A stretch of 5,003 nt of DNA from AM-2324 sp042091035 (GTDB lineage: Bacteria; Bacteroidota; Bacteroidia; Chitinophagales; Saprospiraceae): contig JBELIG010000231.1 of the NCBI GenBank assembly GCA_042091035.1, positions 1-5,003 of the forward strand, read 5' to 3'. Within the stretch, counting starts at the first letter, position 1. Every line of letters starts with the position of its first letter. The position numbers and the translations under genes were made by a program. The notes under the pieces were generated by a model. It was given only the letters and a program-made list of their open reading frames with translations, did no database searches and was not told the DNA's origin. Positions 1 through 5,003 of this stretch are shown piece after piece.

Positions 1-1575
1 GATGATTTTCCAGCTGTTTCCACAGTCTGAACTATAGTGTACAAACTGTGAACCAAAGTAAAGCCCACAATCATTATTTGGATCTTGAGCGATTGCTGCA
101 TCCCAGTTAAACCTTAATTCTTCTCCATCTGGGTGCACCGGCTTTATGTAGTTCGTTTTTCCAGTGATTTTATTGACCTTTCCAACATTTCCTCCTTGAG
201 ACATAGCGTAAACTATATCTGGATTAGAAGGGTGTGGCATTACATCAAATCCATCGCCGAAGAAAACCTCTTGCCAGTCTGAATTTCTTATTCCTCCTCT
301 TTTCCAAGTTGAACTTGGTCCAACCCAGGAGCCATTATCCTGCATACCTCCCATAATGTTGTAAGGGATTGCCATGTCGTAGTTTACATGATAGAACTGC
401 CCTACAGGAAGGTTGTTTACGAATTGCCAAGTCTGTCCTCTATCTCTAGAAATATTTAAACCACCATCGTTTCCTTCAATAATATAATCGGGATTAGTAG
501 GGTGTATCCAAAATGCGTGGTGATCAGGGTGTACTCCATTAAAACCTACATAGCCTAAGAGCTGTGAAAATGTTTTTCCACCGTCTTCAGAAAGCGTAAC
601 GGTAGAGTGTAAGTTGAAGATTCTGTTTTCATTAGACGGATCTACAAAGATGTCTGAATAATAAAAAGGGCGATTACCAATATTTTTTTCACTTACCAGA
701 GACCAAGACTCACCGCCATCTTCTGTTTCGTAGAGGCCATTCTTTTTGGCTTCAACCAGCGCATAAGCTTTGTTCTTTTTTGAGGGTGCAAAAGATAGGC
801 CAATACGACCAAGATTGCCTTTGGGCAATCCATCATCTGCACTTTTCTTTTCCCAAGTTTTACCAGCATCATAACTTAAATAGAGTCCAGACCCTTCGCC
901 ACCGGAATTAAAAGTCCAAGGCTTTCTTCCGAAGGACCACATGCCAGCGATTAGTTTATTCGGATTATTTGGATCAATTACAAGATCTGCACAACCTGTT
1001 TCATTATTTACAAAAAGAGTTTGTTGCCAGGTTTTACCGCCATCTTCTGTTCTGTAAATACCTCTTTCTGAGTTTTCTCCCCAGATAGAGCCCAATGAAC
1101 CTATAACAACTACATCTGGATTTTGAGGATGTATGATTATACGATGAATTGTTCTTGTCTCCTCAAGACCCAATAAGGTCCAAGTTGTTCCACCATCTGC
1201 ACTTTTATAAATCCCTTTTCCGGTATTCATGGAGTTTCTTGGATTTCCCTCACCAGTTCCGACCCAAATTTCGTTTGGGTTTTGCTGATTTATCGCTATG
1301 GAACCAATTGCCTGAAGGGCTTCATCGTCGAAAATAGGATTCCAGTTAATTCCTCCATTTTTAGATTCCCAAACACCTCCGGAAGCTGTGCCTATGTAAA
1401 TATGATCTGGATCGTCTAAAACAACATCAATACAAGTGACCCTTCCACTCATTCCAGCAGGACCAACATTTCGAATATTTATACCCTTAAGTTCTTCAGT
1501 GTTAATGCTTTGTGCTGTAGATGTTTGTAGTGATATTATCAAGCACAATGCTATGAAAACTAACTTTTTTAACAT
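1..1575 (-). CDS. Exported sortilin/VPS10-like BNR (Asp-box) beta-propeller protein, 3' end missing
   Basis: The frame is open from ATG at 1575-1573 to the window edge, giving 525 residues without a stop. Residues 1-21 are a Sec signal peptide: lysines at 3-4, a hydrophobic core at 5-16, and likely cleavage after A21 (STA before Q22). The mature start carries the family signature RNVGPAGMSGR at 35-45. Eight Asp-box motifs (S/T-x-D-x-G-x-T/S-W) follow at 71-78, 125-132, 176-183, 234-241, 284-291, 329-336, 376-383 and 515-522. The first has N for D and the sixth ends in F instead of W. Further family landmarks are HPDHHAFWIHP (349-359), GNDGG (368-372) and GGMQDNGSW (409-417). Asp boxes mark beta-propeller blades. 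Relatives, often annotated as glycosyl hydrolase or WD40/YVTN/BNR-like protein, are from memory about 900-1100 residues long, so roughly half is present. No enzymatic activity can be claimed. Extracytoplasmic location is inferred. The start is supported by the signal peptide and an A-rich leader. Confidence 0.9.
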   Translation of the reverse strand, partial: MLKKLVFIALCLIISLQTSTAQSINTEELKGINIRNVGPAGMSGRVTCIDVVLDDPDHIYIGTASGGVWESKNGGINWNPIFDDEALQAIGSIAINQQNPNEIWVGTGEGNPRNSMNTGKGIYKSADGGTTWTLLGLEETRTIHRIIIHPQNPDVVVIGSLGSIWGENSERGIYRTEDGGKTWQQTLFVNNETGCADLVIDPNNPNKLIAGMWSFGRKPWTFNSGGEGSGLYLSYDAGKTWEKKSADDGLPKGNLGRIGLSFAPSKKNKAYALVEAKKNGLYETEDGGESWSLVSEKNIGNRPFYYSDIFVDPSNENRIFNLHSTVTLSEDGGKTFSQLLGYVGFNGVHPDHHAFWIHPTNPDYIIEGNDGGLNISRDRGQTWQFVNNLPVGQFYHVNYDMAIPYNIMGGMQDNGSWVGPSSTWKRGGIRNSDWQEVFFGDGFDVMPHPSNPDIVYAMSQGGNVGKVNKITGKTNYIKPVHPDGEELRFNWDAAIAQDPNNDCGLYFGSQFVHYSSDCGNSWKII

Positions 1576-1629
1576 GCTTTTATCGTTTTTTTTAGAATAT
1601 AATGAATTGGGAATGACAATTGGGTAATA

Positions 1630-1663
1630 AAAAGGTAGAATTTGCTAAAATCAGAGGTTTCAA
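1630..1663 (-). promoter_or_regulatory. Weak candidate Bacteroidota sigma promoter for the propeller gene
   Basis: On the minus strand TACCTTTT (1637-1630) matches the Bacteroidota -7 consensus TAnnTTTG at all but the last base. A TTG at 1663-1661 sits 23 bases upstream, at the long limit of the -33/-7 spacing described for Flavobacterium. It would give a leader of roughly 45-50 bases before ATG 1575. The TTG falls inside the loop of the inverted repeat at 1654-1669, so a repressor there could block it. The match is weak in this AT-rich DNA and may be chance. Confidence 0.22.
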
Positions 1664-1690
1664 TACCTCATAAGGTCTTATTTTATGAGG
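1654..1690. promoter_or_regulatory. Nested overlapping inverted repeats, possible operator or leader RNA structure
   Basis: Three dyads share this stretch. GAGGT (1654-1658) pairs with ACCTC (1665-1669) across a 6-base loop. CCTCATAA (1666-1673) pairs perfectly with TTATGAGG (1683-1690) across 9 bases. Between them, ATAAG (1670-1674) and CTTAT (1677-1681) form a compact palindrome with a 2-base centre. The first two stems compete for 1666-1669, so they are mutually exclusive. No T-run follows on either strand, so this is not an intrinsic terminator. A protein-binding site or a switching leader is possible; the function is inference only. Confidence 0.4.
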
Positions 1691-1786
1691 ACGTTCGTGT
1701 AAAATGAATCTAAATGATTCTTCCTCACCTTAAAGGCAGTTTTAAAAATAGCTACAAACCTTGATTTAAAAATTTAAACAAGTGCT

Positions 1787-4700
1787 ATGAAGGAGAATGC
1801 CTATAACCTTTGTTATTACAAGTGTATTTTAAGTATAATACTAATCCTAAGTCCTGTCTTATCTTTTGCTTTCCAAAAGCAAATTGTGGTCTCGACTGAA
1901 TCTATTGAACTTTCCTTATCTGAGGATATTATTCGTTACGAATATGAGTTTTCTGGAACATTGAAAGTCGATCTTCTTGATCTTAAATTTCAAGATATAT
2001 ATAGTGCAGATTACTCCGTAATTGAGGGTGCTGTTGATGCTTATATGATATCAGGGAAATCCGAAATAAGAAATCCTAAGTATGGGATTTTTGATATAAA
2101 CAATTCTAAAGAGGCAAGCCTATATTTTGAGAATAGGGCCAAGTCAAATTCGAAACTTGTTATAAGTGTTACTAAAAAGAAAATAGAACAATTGACTGCC
2201 AAGATGATGGCTGTCCTTGCTGTGGATCACGATCCAACAGCAAATGTTTTGGTGGAGGATGTTTTTATAGGTGGAGATTGTTATGATGTTTCTGGAGTTA
2301 CTTATACTGGACATAGCAGATCTAAAGGTACATTTTCAAATGGTCAGACTAATATTGGTATTTCAGATGGTGTGATTTTAGGATCGGGCCATATTACAAA
2401 TGCCGTTGGGCCTAATACTATGTCTAATGCTACTACACAGTTATATACAAGTGGAGATAGTGATTTAGCTATTTTAGCTAATTCTGCACCTGTATATGAT
2501 GCTTCTGTCATTGAATTTGACTTTGTGCCTACTACGGATACGATTAGGTTTAAGTATGTTTTTGCTTCCGAAGAATACTGTGATTATTCTAATTCGAATT
2601 ATAATGATGTTTTTGGATTTTTCTTAAGTGGTCCTGGTATTGCGGGTACATTTTCTAATGGAGCTATTAATATAGCAAAGCTTCCTTCGGGACAAGATGT
2701 AACTATCAATAATGTAAATCACGTTAATAATCCACAATATTATGTTTCAAATACAACAGATGCAACCAATACAGGTTTAAGGTGCATTGGGAATCCACTA
2801 GGTACTGATCCAGGGATTTCAGAGCTGCAATATGATGCGTATACTGTAGAGCTTGAGGCTGTTGCAGTTGTGCAGCCATGTCAGACCTATCATATTAAAC
2901 TTGCAGTTGCAGATGTTTATGATAGGAAGTTCGATTCAGCAGTATTTTTAAAATCAAACAGTTTTTTAAGTGGAGAACAAGTAATTGCTACTGTTGAGAA
3001 TGCAGATACTGGCGATCAGTCTGCTTTTGAGGGTTGTGATGTTGCACTTTATGAATTCTGTAGATCTGTTGGGGCTGATGTAACTGAAGATCTTGAAGTA
3101 ATTTATTCACTAAACCCAAGTAGTACTGCTACAGCAGGTGTTGATTTTGAGGTTTTCCCATTGTCTGTTACAATTCCTGCAGGTGAGACATGTGTAAGTC
3201 TTCCAATTCAATTGCTCGAAGATGCTATTGTGGAAGGGACTGAAACTATCATCTTAGATTTTGATCAATCTTGTTCTTGCTCACTCGATGCATTAGAATT
3301 TGAGATAAAAGATAAAACTGCTTTAAATGTAGTCGTAAATAATGAAGAGATTTGTCCTGGAAGTTCAGCGACTCTAACTGCTGATGCACTCGGAGGTACT
3401 GTCGATTACTCCTACCTATGGAGTACAGGGGAATCAACTAAAAGCATTACAGTAAATCCGACTGTACCTACTTCGTATTTGGTTACAGTAACGGATGCTT
3501 GTGGGGCCACGGAACAAAAAGAAGCAGTGATTACCATCGCAGACCTTCCTGAGGCCTCATTGAGTGGAAGTGGAAGTATTTGCTCCGATCAATCCAATAC
3601 CGTAGATCTTACAATAGAATTTTCAGGTGTAGGACCTTGGACTTTGGTTTATACTAAAGACGGTGTTGAACAAACGCCTATTTCAACCTCGGATCCAGCC
3701 TATTCGATTTCTGTTAATGAAGCAGGTCTCTATAGTTTGGCATCTGTGGTAGAGCAGGGTAAGAATTGTTTAGGTACAGTAAGTGGTTTAGTTGTGGTAG
3801 GTGAGACAAGTATAGACCTTGATCTTCAAACAAGCAATCCATCTTGTTTTGGATCAAACAGCGGAACCATACAGGTGGCTGTTGCAGGAGGAGCACCACC
3901 TTATTCTTATGAATGGTCTGACCCGACAGTGTCAGGTAATGCTCCTATTAACCTAGCTGCTGGTAGCTATGAAGTGACTATTACAGATGAGGATGGTTGT
4001 CAGGAAGTTAGTTCAGGAACCCTTGTAGAGCCGGATGATATAAATGTAAGTGTTAGCAATGTAATAGGCATTGATTGTAATAATGAGTTTGGTACAGCTT
4101 TAGTAAATGCTTCTGGAGGGGCAAATCCAGTATTTGACTACAGCTGGAGCACTGGAACACAGGGCCCTGATTTATCAGTTTCTGTGCCAGGTTCATATCA
4201 AGTGACGATTACAGATGGGAACCTATGTACAAAAGAAGAAACTATTGTAATTGTTATTGATACGGCCTCCGTTGTTGATGTAAGTATTGATAATTATAGC
4301 ATTAATTGTAATAACCCAATTGTTCAATTCAATGGATTGGATACCAATAATCCTTCAAATCTTAGTTTTGAATGGACAACAGTGGATGGGAACATAAGTA
4401 GTGGTTCTACAGCTATGAATCCTACGGTAGATGCAGGTGGTATTTATTCACTAGAGGTATTCAATGCCTTAAATGGCTGTACTCAAAATGCCGATGTAAT
4501 TGTACTAGCTGATTTTGATGAACCAATTGCCGATGCTGGTGATGATCAGGATCTGAATTGTGTTGTGTCTATGATTAATTTGGATGCAAGTGGATCAGAT
4601 AGTGGGGCAGAATTTTCATTTGTATGGACTACCACAGATGGTAATATCTTGAGTGGATCATCTGATATCAATCCCTTGGTAGATGAGCCAGGTACTTATA

Positions 4701-5003
4701 CACTTGAGGTTACCAATGTAAATTCGGGTTGTTCAAGTAGTTCAATCGTTTCAGTACTTGAAGACCTAGTAAGTCCGGATTTTACTTTAGATGCTTTAAT
4801 TGATACTCTAACTTGTTCGAATACAGATACAGATATAAGTTTACTATTAAATGGAAACCTTTCAGATCATTCAATGGTCTGGACTGATGGAAATAATAAT
4901 CCTATTCTTTCAAATTCAAATGCTGGACTAGTAACAGTAAATAGCCCAGGAGTTTATAGCCTAGAGCTTACAGATAGTTCAAATGGCTGTTCAGCAATTG
5001 AAC
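1787..5003 (+). CDS. Large modular surface protein: choice-of-anchor L, Calx-beta-like and SprB/PKD-like repeats; 3' end missing
   Basis: ATG 1787 is the first start after an in-frame TAA at 1775, and the frame stays open to the window end (1072 codons plus one base). Residues 1-28 form a signal peptide: hydrophobic stretch 13-27, likely cleavage after A28 (SFA before FQ). Residues 29-150 match no domain I recognise. A choice-of-anchor L domain spans about 153-394, with GDCYDVSGVTYTG (163-175), NIGISDGVILGSG, GDSDL (223-227), FDFVP (244-248), YVFASEEY (257-264), NDVFGFFLSGPGI (273-285) and a closing DSAVFL. A Calx-beta-like domain follows at about 397-495, with ATAGVDF (448-454), TIPAGET (462-468) and EDAIVEGTE (478-486). 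Seven Ig/PKD/SprB-type modules cover about 516-1072, each with one cysteine pair. Such proteins are usually giant adhesins, gliding-motility surface proteins or type IX secretion cargo. That role is inferred, because the C-terminal sorting domain is outside the window. The gene is divergent from the propeller gene. Confidence 0.92.
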   Translation, partial: MKENAYNLCYYKCILSIILILSPVLSFAFQKQIVVSTESIELSLSEDIIRYEYEFSGTLKVDLLDLKFQDIYSADYSVIEGAVDAYMISGKSEIRNPKYGIFDINNSKEASLYFENRAKSNSKLVISVTKKKIEQLTAKMMAVLAVDHDPTANVLVEDVFIGGDCYDVSGVTYTGHSRSKGTFSNGQTNIGISDGVILGSGHITNAVGPNTMSNATTQLYTSGDSDLAILANSAPVYDASVIEFDFVPTTDTIRFKYVFASEEYCDYSNSNYNDVFGFFLSGPGIAGTFSNGAINIAKLPSGQDVTINNVNHVNNPQYYVSNTTDATNTGLRCIGNPLGTDPGISELQYDAYTVELEAVAVVQPCQTYHIKLAVADVYDRKFDSAVFLKSNSFLSGEQVIATVENADTGDQSAFEGCDVALYEFCRSVGADVTEDLEVIYSLNPSSTATAGVDFEVFPLSVTIPAGETCVSLPIQLLEDAIVEGTETIILDFDQSCSCSLDALEFEIKDKTALNVVVNNEEICPGSSATLTADALGGTVDYSYLWSTGESTKSITVNPTVPTSYLVTVTDACGATEQKEAVITIADLPEASLSGSGSICSDQSNTVDLTIEFSGVGPWTLVYTKDGVEQTPISTSDPAYSISVNEAGLYSLASVVEQGKNCLGTVSGLVVVGETSIDLDLQTSNPSCFGSNSGTIQVAVAGGAPPYSYEWSDPTVSGNAPINLAAGSYEVTITDEDGCQEVSSGTLVEPDDINVSVSNVIGIDCNNEFGTALVNASGGANPVFDYSWSTGTQGPDLSVSVPGSYQVTITDGNLCTKEETIVIVIDTASVVDVSIDNYSINCNNPIVQFNGLDTNNPSNLSFEWTTVDGNISSGSTAMNPTVDAGGIYSLEVFNALNGCTQNADVIVLADFDEPIADAGDDQDLNCVVSMINLDASGSDSGAEFSFVWTTTDGNILSGSSDINPLVDEPGTYTLEVTNVNSGCSSSSIVSVLEDLVSPDFTLDALIDTLTCSNTDTDISLLLNGNLSDHSMVWTDGNNNPILSNSNAGLVTVNSPGVYSLELTDSSNGCSAIE
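3812..4261 (+). repeat. Two tandem SprB-type modules within the surface protein
   Basis: Residues 676-749 and 752-825 are two related modules. The first has the classic SprB-repeat pattern: CFGSNSGTIQV near the start (Cys 687), GGAPPYSYEW in the middle (Trp 710), and GSYEVTITDEDGC at the end (Cys 738). The second keeps Cys 764, Trp 787, GSYQVTITD and Cys 814, but its first half has diverged (CNNEFGTALVNASGG). SprB repeats were named from the Flavobacterium johnsoniae gliding adhesin SprB and occur in many Bacteroidota surface proteins. They are stalk or binding modules and do not by themselves prove gliding. Confidence 0.8.
4268..5003 (+). repeat. Three tandem PKD-like modules of 84-85 residues, the last cut by the window end
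   Basis: Copies begin at about residues 828, 912 and 997 (bases 4268, 4520 and 4775). First cysteines are 841, 925 and 1010; tryptophans 863, 947 and 1032; second cysteines 898, 982 and 1068. Cys-to-Trp distance is 22 in all three, and Trp-to-Cys is 35, 35 and 36. Shared landmarks are W-T-T-x-D-G-N-I, a central N-P, G-x-Y-(S/T)-L-E-V and (N/S)-G-C. The third copy is looser (WTDGNNNPI, then GVYSLELTD). The DNA has diverged between copies, so the duplication is old. More copies may follow downstream. Confidence 0.85.

Larger units (their letters stand above)
1576..1786. other. Divergent intergenic region, 211 bases
   Basis: This gap separates the two start codons and must hold both promoters. 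Neither gene has a Shine-Dalgarno site. The minus-strand leader has a run of eight A (1593-1586) and then AAAA just before its ATG, and the plus-strand leader is A/T-rich (1764-1780); such leaders are usual in Bacteroidota. Overlapping inverted repeats lie at 1654-1690. I see no good TAnnTTTG promoter for the plus-strand gene, no tRNA or other recognisable RNA, and no credible short gene. Confidence 0.85.

Noticed and set aside
1149..1337. 62-codon plus-strand open frame
   Set aside because: It lies wholly inside the propeller gene on the opposite strand, whose frame has clear family motifs (Asp box at residues 125-132). The plus-strand product has no recognisable features.
1543..1545. Cys 11 in the propeller protein's signal region as a lipoprotein lipobox
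   Set aside because: The preceding residues are I-A-L, with L at -1 where G, A or S is required. The cysteine sits in the middle of the hydrophobic core, and a normal signal peptidase I site follows at A21.
1..1575. Sialidase or other defined glycosidase, suggested by the Asp boxes
   Set aside because: Asp boxes mark propeller blades in many non-enzymatic proteins. The N-terminal signature and landmarks fit the sortilin/VPS10-like family, and no sialidase arginine triad or FRIP motif was seen.
1436..1627. 63-codon plus-strand open frame overlapping the start of the minus-strand gene
   Set aside because: Most of it is antisense to the signal peptide and the RNVGPAGMSGR signature of the propeller gene. 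Its hydrophobic look comes from the complement of that region.
1654..1690. Hairpin as an intrinsic terminator
   Set aside because: No T-run follows the stem on either strand, and a terminator between two divergent starts would serve no visible upstream gene.
1791..1832. AGGAG followed by ATG at 1797, resembling a ribosome site and start
   Set aside because: Only one base separates AGGAG from the ATG, and the frame stops after 11 codons (TAA at 1830-1832). The frame starting at ATG 1787 gives a signal peptide and a 1072-codon product.
3249..3437. 62-codon minus-strand open frame
   Set aside because: Antisense to the Calx-beta-like and first PKD-like modules of the surface protein, with no motif or upstream signals of its own.
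3714..3899. 61-codon minus-strand open frame
   Set aside because: Antisense to the second Ig-like module and first SprB repeat; its leucine-rich composition is a by-product of the opposite strand.

Overview
The window looks like a piece of a Bacteroidota genome, most likely an environmental Saprospiria, Cytophagia or Flavobacteriia-type organism. The reasons are the AT-rich DNA with a standard genetic code, start codons preceded by A-rich leaders instead of Shine-Dalgarno sites, and two large exported proteins from families abundant in that phylum. The species cannot be fixed from this sequence.

The layout is simple: two long divergent genes, both cut off by the window ends, separated by 211 bases. 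The minus-strand gene occupies 1575 down to 1 and is open for 525 codons. It encodes an exported beta-propeller protein of the sortilin/VPS10-like, BNR (Asp-box) family often labelled 'glycosyl hydrolase' in Bacteroidota. The plus-strand gene starts at 1787 and is open to the window end (1072 codons plus one base). It encodes the N-terminal part of a large modular surface protein: signal peptide, an unassigned N-terminal region, a choice-of-anchor L domain, a Calx-beta-like domain, then seven immunoglobulin/PKD/SprB-like modules. Each of the seven modules carries exactly one pair of cysteines and one tryptophan at nearly fixed spacing. The last three form a tandem repeat of 84-85 residues that runs off the end.

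The 211-base intergenic region (1576-1786) must hold the promoters of both genes. It contains overlapping dyad symmetries at 1654-1690, including a perfect 8-bp inverted repeat, that could be an operator or RNA structure shared by the two genes. Only one weak Bacteroidota-type promoter match was found, for the minus-strand gene.

Both products are predicted to be exported. Their architecture is typical of type IX secretion cargo and of gliding or adhesion proteins, but the C-terminal sorting domains that would prove this lie outside the window. No RNA genes, insertion sequences, CRISPR arrays or phage genes are visible. Nothing clearly points to an undescribed system. The most unusual features are the regular Cys-Trp-Cys module architecture, the unassigned N-terminal region of the adhesin and the nested dyads between the genes.
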